DNA of 53,464 bases from positions 1-53,464 of the forward strand of contig JAJRRB010000010.1 of NCBI GenBank assembly GCA_024279915.1, given 5' to 3'. Position numbers and translations under genes: made by a program. This document shows positions 1 to 8,638 of the stretch, piece by piece. Source of the stretch: Deltaproteobacteria bacterium (GTDB lineage Bacteria > Desulfobacterota > Desulfuromonadia > Desulfuromonadales > BM103). How positions within the stretch are numbered: the first letter of the stretch is position 1; the number at the start of each line of letters is the position of its first letter. Below the pieces are notes generated by a model. It had not been told where the DNA came from. It ran no database searches and was given only the letters and a program-made list of their open reading frames with translations.

Positions 1-603
1 CCCAACGACATACTGAATACTCAAGAGACCATGTTCCAACCCCACTAAGATAAATTCGTCGCCAAGGTCGAGACGCGGACGATAATAATTATAAAGATTA
101 AGAGAGTGGAAATCGATTTGGATCGCATGACGGTTGGCTTCGTTGACAAGATCCTCATATTGTTCGAGAATCGGCAGGGCAATGGCCGCGACAATGCAGC
201 TCTGGCGACCATCATCGCGCTTATCGAGCACCTGATAATCAAGATTAATCTGGGCAGGGGGCAGGGGCAAATTTGATTTGAGACGCCATTTGAGAATATC
301 AATCCCTTCCTGACGCGATTTGAACGGGGCATCTACCTCTGTTAGATAAATTCGACCGGCTCGATCAGGCAAACTCAAAGCAATGCGCTCTTCCTGGCCA
401 GCAAGAGCATCAACACCACGGCGCAGCCCTTCGACAAAACGCCGGGCATCGCGAATGTTCGGCTGACGGCTGGAAGCCTCCATGACGCCTTCCAGGCTTT
501 CGAAGCGCAGGCCGGCCAGCTGCGTGTGCGCCCGGTTGCGTTGCAACGCTGCCAGGTAAAGCCCTCCAGGCTGTATATCGACACCAACATAAATCCTGCT
601 CAT
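1..603 (-). CDS. PilM/GspL-like actin-fold pilus or secretion assembly protein (partial, C-terminus outside window)
   Basis: Translating the minus strand from the ATG at 603 gives 201 residues with no stop before the window edge. It starts with an actin-fold-like strand (MSRIYVGVDIQ) and then has a PilM/GspL-type middle: LPDRAGRIYL, a KWRLKSNLPLPP segment resembling the W-x-x-x-x-x-PFP region of PilM, and a DYQVLD strand. The ATG overlaps the TGA of the upstream ATPase gene (ATGA), so translation is probably coupled. In this family the protein is a cytoplasmic or inner-membrane scaffold linking the ATPase and platform to the pilus or pseudopilus machine. PilM and GspL cannot be told apart without the missing C-terminus. 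Confidence 0.65.
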   Translation of the reverse strand, partial: MSRIYVGVDIQPGGLYLAALQRNRAHTQLAGLRFESLEGVMEASSRQPNIRDARRFVEGLRRGVDALAGQEERIALSLPDRAGRIYLTEVDAPFKSRQEGIDILKWRLKSNLPLPPAQINLDYQVLDKRDDGRQSCIVAAIALPILEQYEDLVNEANRHAIQIDFHSLNLYNYYRPRLDLGDEFILVGLEHGLLSIQYVVG

Positions 604-2333
604 TGTCGCACTCCAGCCTGATCAGCAAAGGTGACACGATTGATTTCTGCGAGAGTGGTTTCGCCTTTGAGAAATTTTTCCACAGCAGCATCACGCAAAA
701 AAGCAGTCCCTGCGGCACGAGCAGCCTCTTTGAGCCTACTGACTGGAGCTTTACTGACAATCAGGTCACGCATGTCATCATTCAAATCAAGGAGTTCGAG
801 AATTGCCGTACGACCATGATAACCCTGGCCATTGCACTCCCGACATCCAGCACCTTCGTAAAAAGTGTGGTCCTTGAGCTGATCATAATCAAGTCCGGAC
901 TCCTCAAAAGCCTGGCGATCATAAGTTACGGTCTGTTTGCAATGGACACATATCTTGCGAATCAGTCGTTGGGCAGCCACACAGTTCAAACAGGAGACAA
1001 AATTATAGGCATCAATACCCATGTGCAAAAAACGCCCCAGCACATCAAAGGCATTATTGGCGTGCACAGTAGTAAAAACCAGGTGTCCGGTCAAAGCAGA
1101 CTGCACGGCAATCTGGGCCGTTTCAGGATCGCGAATCTCACCGACCATGATCTTGTCTGGATCATGGCGCAGAATGGAGCGCAGGCCACGCGCAAAGGTC
1201 AGTCCCTTCTTCTCGTTGACCGGAACCTGCACCACACCCTTGAGCTGATATTCGACAGGATCTTCAATGGTGATGATTTTTTCCTGTTCATTATGGATCT
1301 CCGTCAGTGCAGCATAAAGCGTGGTCGTTTTGCCGCTACCGGTAGGCCCGGTGACCAGCACCATGCCGTATGGCTCACGTATCAAGCGTCTGAAACGTAT
1401 CAATTCGTGTCCTTCAACACCAAGTACATCAAGGGTCAGTCCATGCAGATCCTTGGCGATACTTTCTTTGTCGAGGATTCGAATAACAGCATCTTCACCG
1501 AAGATACTTGGCATAATAGAGACGCGGAAGTCGATCGACTTGGTGCCCATGCGCACTTTGAAACGGCCGTCCTGAGGGATACGTCGTTCGGAGATATCAA
1601 GTTCGCTCATAACCTTGATACGTGAGATGATCGGTCCCTGAAAGCGCCCGTCTAAAGGCTCCGTGGCACGGAACAGAACGCCATCGACACGATACTTGAT
1701 CTGTACACCGTCAGGACTGCTTTCGATATGAATGTCGCTAGCGCGTTTGTTCAAAGCGTCGAAAAGGGTTGAATCAATCAGACGTATAATCGGGCTACTG
1801 TCGTCGGTAAGCTTTTCGATGGACAGGACTTCTTCACCCTGATCCGTCTCCTTGACAAGTTGCAGTTTGAAGTCTTCGGACACTTCCTGCAGTACCTGTT
1901 TCGAGCCCTGACTCTTCTCAAGCAGCGCGGCAATTTTGCTGCGTGCCGCCACCTGACAAACCAGTTGGACATCGAGTTGCATTTCCAGATCGTCGAGCTC
2001 CGCAACGTTGGTCGGATCCGAAATAGCAATCACCAGGCCATCATCAGTTTTTTTCAACGCAATAAAATTGTAACGGATCGGCAATTCGGACGGCAGGGTT
2101 GCATCCAGTTCCGCATCGAGAATGATCGTATCCAGATCAACATACTCAAGACCGAACTGTTGAGCTAAAGCCTGGGCGATCAGCTCATCGGAGAGCAGGC
2201 CATGAGCTATGCCCGTTTCGCCAAAGCGCTGTCCCGATTGGCTTTGCTGATCGAGAACAAGACGCACTTCAGCAGGAGCAACCGCACCCATCTCGACCAG
2301 AATTTCACCAATTTTACGATGTTCAAACTGCAT
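600..2333 (-). CDS. gspE: Type II secretion / type IV pilus assembly ATPase (GspE/PilB family)
   Basis: 577 residues, normal for the family. An MshEN-type N-terminal domain (about 1-150) precedes the hexameric secretion ATPase core. Walker [10 protein letters not shown] lies at 329-337, Walker B-like IMVGEIRD at 395-402, and a zinc site is formed by two CxxC pairs (C462/C465 and C497/C500), typical of GspE/PilB. Such ATPases act at the cytoplasmic face of the inner membrane and power pseudopilus or pilus polymerisation. The gene lies 14 nt after gspF and overlaps the PilM/GspL-like gene by 4 nt, forming an assembly operon. Whether it serves T2SS, an MSHA-like pilus or T4P cannot be decided without the neighbouring pseudopilin genes. 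Confidence 0.93.
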   Translation of the reverse strand: MQFEHRKIGEILVEMGAVAPAEVRLVLDQQSQSGQRFGETGIAHGLLSDELIAQALAQQFGLEYVDLDTIILDAELDATLPSELPIRYNFIALKKTDDGLVIAISDPTNVAELDDLEMQLDVQLVCQVAARSKIAALLEKSQGSKQVLQEVSEDFKLQLVKETDQGEEVLSIEKLTDDSSPIIRLIDSTLFDALNKRASDIHIESSPDGVQIKYRVDGVLFRATEPLDGRFQGPIISRIKVMSELDISERRIPQDGRFKVRMGTKSIDFRVSIMPSIFGEDAVIRILDKESIAKDLHGLTLDVLGVEGHELIRFRRLIREPYGMVLVTGPTGSGKTTTLYAALTEIHNEQEKIITIEDPVEYQLKGVVQVPVNEKKGLTFARGLRSILRHDPDKIMVGEIRDPETAQIAVQSALTGHLVFTTVHANNAFDVLGRFLHMGIDAYNFVSCLNCVAAQRLIRKICVHCKQTVTYDRQAFEESGLDYDQLKDHTFYEGAGCRECNGQGYHGRTAILELLDLNDDMRDLIVSKAPVSRLKEAARAAGTAFLRDAAVEKFLKGETTLAEINRVTFADQAGVRQ

Positions 2334-2347
2334 GTTTTAGTCCCAGC

Positions 2348-3553
2348 CTACTGTACCGTTCCAGCCATTTGAAAGATCGGTATATACATGGCAACAACGA
2401 TACCGCCAATCAGCAGTCCCATCGTCATCATCATCAACGGTTCAACCATTGTGGTGAGACGATCCAAACGCCGCTCAACCTCATCTTCATAATAATCAGA
2501 GACATCGGTGAGCATATCAACCAATGAACCACTTGTTTCGCCAACTCCGATCATACGCAGCGCAATAATCGGAAAATTGCCCGTCTGCTCGAGAGCCTCA
2601 GAGATCCTGGCTCCCTCCTTAATACGATTGACTGCTTCAGCAAGTCCTTTCTCCAGGACCCGATTGTTCAGAGTCCCCCGCGACATCTGCATTGCTTGCA
2701 CAATCGGTAAGCCACTCGCCATCGTTATGGCAAAAGTCCGGCAGAAGGTTGAAAGTGCATATTCACTCAACAGCGCACCAAAAAAAGGCAGGCGTAATTT
2801 GATCTTATCAAGCGTAAGAGCCCCCCTCTCTGTCCGGGCATAGGCCCGCAGCAAAAAGAAGCTGATCAATATTGCCGGCAACCAGACCGGCAAACCTGTA
2901 ACCAAACCGTTAGCCAGGGCAATCACCATCCGAGTCAAGAGCGGCAGCTGCATATTGGCATCAGCATAGACCTGGGTGAAGCTCGGGATCACATACAAGA
3001 GAAGGAAGCCGAGGACCACCGTAACAGCCACAGCCAGAAGCGCCGGATAGAAGGTTGCACTACGCACCTTGGCTCTGATCGCTTCGACACGCTTCTGATA
3101 TTCGATGTAGCGAGCGAGAGTGACCGGCAAATCTCCCGACTGCTCTCCAGCTTGCAATGAAGCCACGTAAAGCTGCGGGAAGATCTTCGGGAAACGCCCG
3201 AATGAGCCAGAGAGTGAGTTGCCACCTCTCACGTCGCTGCGTATGTCTTGCAGGGTATTGAGCAGCCCCCCCGCCTCCATGCGATCAACCAGTGTGTCGA
3301 GAACCTGCAAAATCGGCAGGCCGGAACGAATCAGAACCAGCATCTCCTGGTTCAAGACAAGGAATCGACGACCGCTTAAGCTTCCGCCGCCAGGCCCCTT
3401 TGAGAACCACTGCAGTGAAACCTTGCGGATCTTGAAAACAAAGAAACCTTGCTCCTCAAGACTCTCCTGAAGTGCCTCACGACTCACCGCCTCGAACTCC
3501 TTCTCGAGGACCCGGCCATCAGAGGTTCCAATTTTGCATCGGTAGGTCGACAT
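2348..3553 (-). CDS. gspF: Type II secretion / type IV pilus inner-membrane platform protein (GspF/PilC family)
   Basis: 401 residues with two T2SSF domains. The three transmembrane segments are at about 170-195, 222-240 and 375-395. Family signatures visible include SGLPILQVLD, LQAGEQSGDLP and GVGETSGSLVDML, the paired E-S-G/E-T-S-G motifs of GspF. The protein is the polytopic platform on which the ATPase acts. It is the first gene of the visible operon gspF-gspE-pilM-like; the ATG at 3553 is preceded by a weak AGGG. The cytochrome operon upstream ends in its own terminator at 3624-3653, so this is probably a separate transcription unit. Confidence 0.92.
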   Translation of the reverse strand: MSTYRCKIGTSDGRVLEKEFEAVSREALQESLEEQGFFVFKIRKVSLQWFSKGPGGGSLSGRRFLVLNQEMLVLIRSGLPILQVLDTLVDRMEAGGLLNTLQDIRSDVRGGNSLSGSFGRFPKIFPQLYVASLQAGEQSGDLPVTLARYIEYQKRVEAIRAKVRSATFYPALLAVAVTVVLGFLLLYVIPSFTQVYADANMQLPLLTRMVIALANGLVTGLPVWLPAILISFFLLRAYARTERGALTLDKIKLRLPFFGALLSEYALSTFCRTFAITMASGLPIVQAMQMSRGTLNNRVLEKGLAEAVNRIKEGARISEALEQTGNFPIIALRMIGVGETSGSLVDMLTDVSDYYEDEVERRLDRLTTMVEPLMMMTMGLLIGGIVVAMYIPIFQMAGTVQ

Positions 3554-3623
3554 TAGCCCTATTATTTAACACATTTGCCGAAATAGTTGAATTAAAAACC
3601 CATTTAAACTGTTGTCATAAACG

Positions 3624-3653
3624 CAAAAACGGCCGGTCTTTTTGACCGGCCGT
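3624..3653 (-). terminator. Rho-independent terminator of the cytochrome operon
   Basis: A perfect 10-bp inverted repeat, ACGGCCGGTC / GACCGGCCGT, around a 5-nt loop (3629-3653). On the minus strand it is followed by TTTTTG. It lies 25 nt downstream of the 8-motif cytochrome gene and separates it from gspF. Confidence 0.9.
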
Positions 3654-3678
3654 AGAATGTTCAGTGATCATGACCAAA

Positions 3679-4791
3679 CTAGTATTCCGAGGGGTTATGC
3701 TCAACACCGTGGCAATTGAGATAGCATGCGCCATGGCGGGCCGCATAACCCTGTGCTTCGTACTTCAATTTACGATCAGCATTCTCAAAGACCACGCTTT
3801 CATTAAACTTGATCAGGTGAGGATACTGTGGGCTACCGTGGGCGTCGTGGCAGGTAAAGCAGGAGGTTCCGCCCTGCCCCCCCGACTTACCCTCAATATG
3901 CAATGAATGATACTGGAAGCTTTCGTTTGACAAGATGCTCACACGATCATGGCACTTGTAACAGAGCGCATAATTCTGTTGACTCTCTGAGCGTTCGTCA
4001 TCCATCTGATAGTTCAATACCAGCAACCCCGGGTAATTCGAACCATGCGGCCCCTTCGGTCCATTCGGGTCGTCACTGCCATGGCAATCGCTGCAACTGA
4101 TCTGCGAAACATCGTTCGGCTTCTGCTTCTGTGCAACATAAGGCTTTTTGAGACTGATAACAAACGTATTTTTACCTTCTCCCTCAACCGGATGAAAGGA
4201 CGGATTTGTTATCTTAAACTCTTCGTGTTTGTTGGAGGAATTTCCCGGCAGATTGGCGCTTTCAGAATGGCAGCGATAACAGAGCTCAAACTCCTGAGCG
4301 ATGTCAGTCATAAAATTGCCGACCCGACGGCCTTTCAGGCCGCGATATGGATTGCCCTTTTCAACCAGATGAGAATCGTGGCAATCGACGCACTCAGCAT
4401 GTCGTGCGGCATTGACAACGTCCTCTGGAAGCCGCTCATATTTTTGATGAACGCCCTGGGTCGTCAGCACCGGATGATTGTAGGCCTTGCGCAAGTCTGA
4501 AGCAATATCTGGCAAATTGAGGTTTCCGGTATTCTTAAGAAGCCCCTTATCAATCATTTCGGACTGAGATGCTGAGTCACCATGGCAGGCCAGACAAGTC
4601 CCCTCTTCGCCGCTGACTGCCATATTCATACCCTTATGGCAAGCGCGACAGCTTTTCGACATCACCGAACGATCGCCGTGGCTCCCCTGTAACTTACCTG
4701 ATTGTCTCGCGGAGACATTAACCGATAGTGACAAACAGGCAATAATCAGGAGAAGTAGAGTAACGACTCTAAGTATAAGGTTAGTTCGCAT
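3679..4791 (-). CDS. Secreted multiheme c-type cytochrome, up to 8 heme sites (doubled-CXXCH type)
   Basis: 370 residues from the ATG at 4791. A longer reading from TTG 4836 is open but has no ribosome site, and the signal peptide begins at this ATG (hydrophobic stretch, cleavage near SVNVSA-R). Seven CXXCH motifs (CRACH, CLACH, CVDCH, CYRCH, CSDCH, CYKCH, CFTCH) and a final CXXXCH (CYLNCH) give up to eight hemes. The layout matches doubled-CXXCH cytochromes of Geobacter relatives. It is probably periplasmic or extracellular and carries electrons. It is the last gene of the isomerase/propeller/cytochrome operon, 47 nt after the 4-heme gene. Its partner and final location cannot be read from sequence. 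Confidence 0.88.
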   Translation of the reverse strand: MRTNLILRVVTLLLLIIACLSLSVNVSARQSGKLQGSHGDRSVMSKSCRACHKGMNMAVSGEEGTCLACHGDSASQSEMIDKGLLKNTGNLNLPDIASDLRKAYNHPVLTTQGVHQKYERLPEDVVNAARHAECVDCHDSHLVEKGNPYRGLKGRRVGNFMTDIAQEFELCYRCHSESANLPGNSSNKHEEFKITNPSFHPVEGEGKNTFVISLKKPYVAQKQKPNDVSQISCSDCHGSDDPNGPKGPHGSNYPGLLVLNYQMDDERSESQQNYALCYKCHDRVSILSNESFQYHSLHIEGKSGGQGGTSCFTCHDAHGSPQYPHLIKFNESVVFENADRKLKYEAQGYAARHGACYLNCHGVEHNPSEY

Positions 4792-4838
4792 GATCAATTT
4801 ATCCAATGACAGGACTGCCAGTCTAGACAGTGGCAAGC

Positions 4839-5567
4839 TTAAGGAAGATCGAGTATAGGCGGAGAAGGTAAGGCCGCCGCTCCAGTATGACAGTTATTAC
4901 AGACATCTAGATAATAGCTGTCAACTTGACTTGTATCGTTACGCCAGAATGGCAAACTAGTAACTGCCTGTGTATCCTCATGAGGATCGTGACAGGTTGT
5001 ACACTGCATTTGTCCAGAGGCATCAAGCGGCGTATCAACGCCGGTAGTTGGTAGTTGATAATCCACCAAGAGAAGAGCCAGCACAGCATTGTCATAAGTG
5101 AATGAGATCGGATGAGATGTGGCAAGATTGATCTCAGCAAGGGTGGTGAGCCCCCCCTCCATAATGATCGTTTGGTTGCCAAGCAAAACACCGACCGAGG
5201 TCGCACCGTCATGGCAGGAAAGACACAAACGAGAAGCACCGTTTGGGTACGTGCCCTCTCCATAACCTGATTCTGTAGGATTAGTATTGATTACGAGATT
5301 CTGACCGTACAATTCGAAGCCACCTGCAGGGCCAGTAGGATCAGGGCGGTTCCAGAGCGGAGATTGCGGTGCAGATGAGTGTGGAGTATGACAAAAAACA
5401 CAGATTTGATCCGTACCGCCAGAGGCGTTATCTGCAGCTTGGGGGCCAGATTTATCTTCAAGATTTGACATGTTGTGTGGGTTACTTGGATCGGAAATCG
5501 GCACAGCATAAGAGACCGAGGGTACGATCAGAACCATGAGAATAATAATAAAAAAAGTTTGCTTCAT
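4839..5567 (-). CDS. Secreted 4-heme c-type cytochrome
   Basis: 242 residues with a clear signal peptide (about 1-21, ending SVSYA). Four heme motifs are visible: CVFCH followed by TPHSS, CLSCH, CTTCH followed by DPHE, and CNNCH. The C-terminus after the last motif is short. The CxxCHTPH / CxxCHDPH style occurs in extracellular multihemes of Desulfuromonadia, including OmcS-like proteins, but this protein is shorter than OmcS and has four rather than six sites. It lies between an NHL propeller gene and a second cytochrome gene in one operon. An electron-carrier role is inferred from the hemes; assignment to a named cytochrome would be guesswork. Confidence 0.87.
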   Translation of the reverse strand: MKQTFFIIILMVLIVPSVSYAVPISDPSNPHNMSNLEDKSGPQAADNASGGTDQICVFCHTPHSSAPQSPLWNRPDPTGPAGGFELYGQNLVINTNPTESGYGEGTYPNGASRLCLSCHDGATSVGVLLGNQTIIMEGGLTTLAEINLATSHPISFTYDNAVLALLLVDYQLPTTGVDTPLDASGQMQCTTCHDPHEDTQAVTSLPFWRNDTSQVDSYYLDVCNNCHTGAAALPSPPILDLP

Positions 5568-5661
5568 ATCGTATCTATTGAACCATTAATTCAAGGTTAA
5601 TTTCTGGAAGAAACATGCAAAAAGCACACCATCAAAAAATACTATCCGCCTGCTATTTACA

Positions 5662-6690
5662 TCAGTGAAGCAACTGGAAGGCCTGAATCCTGTGATTGTA
5701 GGAGTCTGCAACAAAAAGCCGCCCTGCATGGTCTACGAACAGGCCCGCAGGAAGGTTGAATTGACCGGGTTGCCTGCCAGCGCCACCCCAGAACATGAGC
5801 AGATTCCCCGCCATATCAAAGACCTGGATGTTGTCAAATGCCGAGTCCGAGACGAAAACGTGGCCGTTCTGATCAACAGCAAGCCCTTTAGGTCGCGCCA
5901 TATAACCAGCAGCATCACCAAGTTCACCAATGGTACCAAGTAATTCACCCTGAGCATCGAGGACTTCAACCCGAAATGAAAAAGCATCGAGAACCAGGAT
6001 CTCACCATTCGGTCCGACAGCAACATTCAAAGGTCTGGTGAAACGACCATCCGGATTCACTTGGCTTTGAATTTTTGAGGACAGTGTGCGCTCAGGGTTA
6101 AAAATATAGACTGCGCCACCAGCGGCATCTGCAACCAGCAACCGGCCGGTCGGATCTATGGCCAATCCTGCCGGGCGTTCAAAGCCACCTGGCGGTGCCC
6201 AACTGGTGAGATAGTTCCCTTCTGCATCCAGGACAAAAATCTGCCGGTGAGCAGCATCAGCCAAGAAAACTCTCTGGCGCTCATCATCTACGGCAACACG
6301 ACTCGGCGACACAAGGTTCAGACCTGAAAAATTCTGGAAATAATCGACCTTGCGGCGATTCATATCCAGACGGTAGAGCATGCCAGCAACATTGTCGGCA
6401 ACCCAGCCTGCTCCGGTGCGACTGGAGGCAACAGCATAGGGACTGACCAACGAAGGCTCTTCCTGCTGCTCACCAAGCAACCAACTCAAACCTCCAGAAG
6501 TTTTGGTTTTCTCTTTGAAATCCTCGGGGCCGGACAGGCTACGAAGGTAGCGGACACGCGGTTGATCAGGCGACTCTGGCCAGACGAGATCAACAGCCTC
6601 ATCCTGCCAGGCAAGCGGGCCTGAGATCGAACCAGCGCATCCAGAGAGTATAATCAGGCAAAGAAAGAGGAAAAATAGATTTCTGATCAT
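5662..6690 (-). CDS. NHL-repeat beta-propeller lipoprotein
   Basis: 342 residues from the ATG at 6690, chosen because it begins a lipoprotein signal (MIRNLFFLFL..., lipobox LSGC, Cys18). An upstream start at 6723 would overlap the isomerase gene and put a polar stretch before the signal. The rest is a run of NHL-type blades, with repeats such as PSRVAVDDERQRVFLADAAHRQI, P-x-GLAIDPTGRLLVADA and LPAGLFVDHAGRLFVADSYNHRI, enough for a six-bladed propeller. It should be anchored on the periplasmic side of a membrane. Its place between a parvulin and two cytochromes suggests a role in cytochrome maturation, export or docking; that role is inferred. Confidence 0.87.
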   Translation of the reverse strand: MIRNLFFLFLCLIILSGCAGSISGPLAWQDEAVDLVWPESPDQPRVRYLRSLSGPEDFKEKTKTSGGLSWLLGEQQEEPSLVSPYAVASSRTGAGWVADNVAGMLYRLDMNRRKVDYFQNFSGLNLVSPSRVAVDDERQRVFLADAAHRQIFVLDAEGNYLTSWAPPGGFERPAGLAIDPTGRLLVADAAGGAVYIFNPERTLSSKIQSQVNPDGRFTRPLNVAVGPNGEILVLDAFSFRVEVLDAQGELLGTIGELGDAAGYMARPKGLAVDQNGHVFVSDSAFDNIQVFDMAGNLLMFWGGAGRQPGQFNLPAGLFVDHAGRLFVADSYNHRIQAFQLLH

Positions 6691-6703
6691 GCTTGATGAC
6701 TGG

Positions 6704-7669
6704 TTACTGGACGAAGTGTTCAAGTGGATATTTTTCTTTCAATTTAGACATCCACTGCGTGTATATTTGCTCCTGCTCAGCCTCAACCAGGCTAGTGCGG
6801 ATCTTCGCGGAAACTTCATCGACCTCTAACTGGCGTTCTTCATCCACCTTATCGAGTTTGATGATATGGAAGCCGTACATAGTCTTCACTGGCCCGACGA
6901 TTTCATCGGCTTTCATCTTCTGGATGGCCGCGTCAAATTCAGAAACGGTTTGACCCGCATGAAAAGATCCCAGACTCCCGCCGACATACTTACTACGATC
7001 ATCAGATTCATAATATGCAAGGTTGTAAAAGTCCTCGCCATCCAGGGCTCTTTTTAAGAGCGCATCGGCGCGAGCTCGTTTCACTTTTCTTTCTTCAACA
7101 TTATCAGAAGGATCGACCTTGACAAAGACATGACTGGCTGTGAACTGTTTCGGACGAAAATATCTCTTTTTGTTCTCTGCATAGTAGGCAACGACATCTT
7201 CATCTGTAATCGTGATCTGTTCATCGACGGCCACCGACTCCGATTTGAGGGCGAGTAGATTGAGGTAGAGGTCCGCTTTGATCTTGCTCGCCTGAGGGGT
7301 GTTTACATTATCAGCCAGGCGTTTATTGTCACTCAGCTTTTTCTGCCATTCCGTCTCAAAAACTGTCGCGTCGATGGAGACTTCATCATCAATGGCATAC
7401 TGCACCTTGTAGGCACGCTCAATCAGTTCATCAAGGGCTGATTGTTTAATCTCTGCAATTTTTTCATTATCCAGGCCACCATGAAAACTTACCTGCATCG
7501 GCATAATTTTTTGAGCTCTGAGGTCAATATCATACTGGGTAATAGTCAGATTCCCGACCTTAACCACTTTGGCCACAGCTTGATTCTCCTGCCCAGTGGC
7601 GGCAATCAGTGGCGAGCAAGCAAACACCAGAACCACGGCGACTAAAAATATTCTACACAGTAAATGCAT
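6704..7669 (-). CDS. Periplasmic peptidyl-prolyl isomerase, parvulin/PpiC (SurA-like)
   Basis: 321 residues with a signal peptide (about 1-23, ACSPLIAA). A helical SurA-N-like chaperone region comes first, then a rotamase domain at about 175-285 with FTASHVFV, GGSLGSF, VGPVKTMYGFHIIKLD and a charged C-terminal helix. The start is firm: AAGGAG lies 8 nt upstream of the ATG at 7669. The family assists folding of secreted and outer-membrane proteins. As first gene of an operon with an NHL propeller and two multihemes, it is probably a dedicated folding factor for those cytochromes. A sigma70-type promoter stands at 7751-7779. Confidence 0.9.
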   Translation of the reverse strand: MHLLCRIFLVAVVLVFACSPLIAATGQENQAVAKVVKVGNLTITQYDIDLRAQKIMPMQVSFHGGLDNEKIAEIKQSALDELIERAYKVQYAIDDEVSIDATVFETEWQKKLSDNKRLADNVNTPQASKIKADLYLNLLALKSESVAVDEQITITDEDVVAYYAENKKRYFRPKQFTASHVFVKVDPSDNVEERKVKRARADALLKRALDGEDFYNLAYYESDDRSKYVGGSLGSFHAGQTVSEFDAAIQKMKADEIVGPVKTMYGFHIIKLDKVDEERQLEVDEVSAKIRTSLVEAEQEQIYTQWMSKLKEKYPLEHFVQ

Positions 7670-7750
7670 TAAAGTTTCTCCTTAAATAGCGTCCATCTAA
7701 AAGTTCGGTCGGGGTACGTCATAAGCCTCAAGCATAGGATTAACCAGTGC

Positions 7751-7779
7751 AATATATAAAACAACAATTTCAAAGTCAA
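7751..7779 (-). promoter_or_regulatory. Sigma70-type promoter of the isomerase/propeller/cytochrome operon
   Basis: Minus strand TTGACT (7779-7774), a 17-nt spacer and TATATT (7756-7751). It lies about 80 nt upstream of the isomerase start. Both hexamers match well and no other gene lies between. Confidence 0.65.
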
Positions 7780-7850
7780 TTTTGTCAGAGACTAGCTTGG
7801 TCAGAAACCAACATTACCAGGAACAAATCAACTATGCTCAAAAACAAGCA

Positions 7851-7878
7851 AGGCGATTCCCAATAACAGGAATCGCCT
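7851..7878 (-). terminator. Terminator of the Asp-Val-Asp tRNA operon
   Basis: 10-bp perfect stem AGGCGATTCC / GGAATCGCCT with an 8-nt loop, 10 nt downstream of the last tRNA. On the minus strand it is followed by TTGCTTGTTTTT. Confidence 0.8.
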
Positions 7879-7888
7879 CGATTGAAAA

Positions 7889-7965
7889 TGGCGGGGCTGA
7901 CGGGACTCGAACCCGCGACCTCCGGCGTGACAGGCCGATGTTGTAACCGACTCTACTACAGCCCC
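7889..7965 (-). tRNA. tRNA-Asp (anticodon GTC), copy 2
   Basis: 77 nt with encoded CCA. Acceptor stem GGGGCTG/CAGCCCC, anticodon loop CTGTCAC giving GTC, and a normal T arm GTTCGAGTC. Identical to the copy at 8068-8144. The D stem has one A-A mismatch in both copies. Confidence 0.95.
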
Positions 7966-7981
7966 CGAACACGTTGTAAAT

Positions 7982-8057
7982 TGGTGGGCGAAACAGGGCT
8001 CGAACCTGTGACCCTCGGCTTGTAAGGCCGATGCTCTCCCAGCTGAGCTACTCGCCC
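7982..8057 (-). tRNA. tRNA-Val (anticodon TAC)
   Basis: 76 nt with encoded CCA. Acceptor GGGCGAG/TTCGCCC, anticodon loop CTTACAA giving TAC, T arm GTTCGAGCC. It lies between the two tRNA-Asp genes with gaps of 10 and 16 nt, so one transcript is likely. U34 of this tRNA is a usual substrate of CmoA/CmoB, which are encoded at 39466-41168. Confidence 0.96.
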
Positions 8058-8067
8058 AAATTTGAAA

Positions 8068-8144
8068 TGGCGGGGCTGACGGGACTCGAACCCGCGACCT
8101 CCGGCGTGACAGGCCGATGTTGTAACCGACTCTACTACAGCCCC
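8068..8144 (-). tRNA. tRNA-Asp (anticodon GTC), copy 1
   Basis: 77 nt with encoded CCA and anticodon loop CTGTCAC. Sequence identical to the tRNA-Asp at 7889-7965. First gene of the three-tRNA cluster. Confidence 0.95.
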
Positions 8145-8221
8145 GCAATAGACAGAAAACAGGAAACGCAGTGCAAGGTAAAACCCTCTTAACGCTTCCT
8201 GCTTTCAGCTTCTTCTACAGT

Positions 8222-8243
8222 GCATCAGGTCTGGTTCTGATGC
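8222..8243 (-). terminator. Hairpin downstream of the HU gene (possible terminator)
   Basis: 7-bp stem GCATCAG / CTGATGC with an 8-nt loop, 21 nt past the HU stop. No U-tract follows on the minus strand, so it may be an mRNA 3' stabiliser rather than a true intrinsic terminator. Confidence 0.35.
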
Positions 8244-8263
8244 CGCTGCATTTTAAACTGTGA

Positions 8264-8536
8264 TTAGTTAATGGCGTCTTTCAAAGCCTTACCAGCTTTG
8301 AACTTAGGAACCTTGGCAGCGGGAATATTGATCTTGGCGCCAGTCTGAGGATTTTGCCCCACACGTGCAGCACGGTCGCCCACGCTAAAAGTACCAAAAC
8401 CAACCAAAGAGACCTTCTCACCAGCCTTCATAGCATCTGTAACAGCATCAGTAAATGCTTTCAGTGCCTTCTCTGCGTCGGCCTTGTTCAGTCCCGCCTT
8501 CTCTGCAATTGAATTAACAAGATCTGCTTTAGTCAC
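8264..8536 (-). CDS. hup: DNA-binding protein HU
   Basis: 90 residues, exactly HU length. It has the HU/IHF signature GFGTF-V-x-x-RAAR-x-G-x-NPQTG and the C-terminal [12 protein letters not shown]. It binds and bends DNA as a dimer and compacts the nucleoid. The start is GTG, set by GGAGG six nt upstream; the ATG inside the spacer is out of frame. It has its own promoter (8589-8618), so it can be expressed apart from the upstream lon gene, the usual gene order in proteobacteria. Confidence 0.97.
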   Translation of the reverse strand: MTKADLVNSIAEKAGLNKADAEKALKAFTDAVTDAMKAGEKVSLVGFGTFSVGDRAARVGQNPQTGAKINIPAAKVPKFKAGKALKDAIN

Positions 8537-8588
8537 AACATACCTCCACGTGTAAAAGAATGATTAAGCCCTGCTGAAAACGGAATAA

Positions 8589-8618
8589 CTTATATCAGAC
8601 GCTTCAAAATTGAGTCAA
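8589..8618 (-). promoter_or_regulatory. Sigma70-type promoter of hup
   Basis: Minus strand TTGACT (8618-8613), an 18-nt spacer and TATAAG (8594-8589), about 53 nt upstream of the HU start codon and downstream of lon. Confidence 0.65.
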
Positions 8619-8638
8619 GCAATAATTAGTCGAAACGG

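Noticed and set aside
603-1625. 340-residue open frame on the plus strand
   Set aside because: Lies wholly antisense to the gspE gene, no ribosome site, no recognisable domain; a shadow of the real frame.
4792-4836. Longer start (TTG 4836) for the 8-motif cytochrome
   Set aside because: No ribosome site, and the signal peptide begins at ATG 4791.
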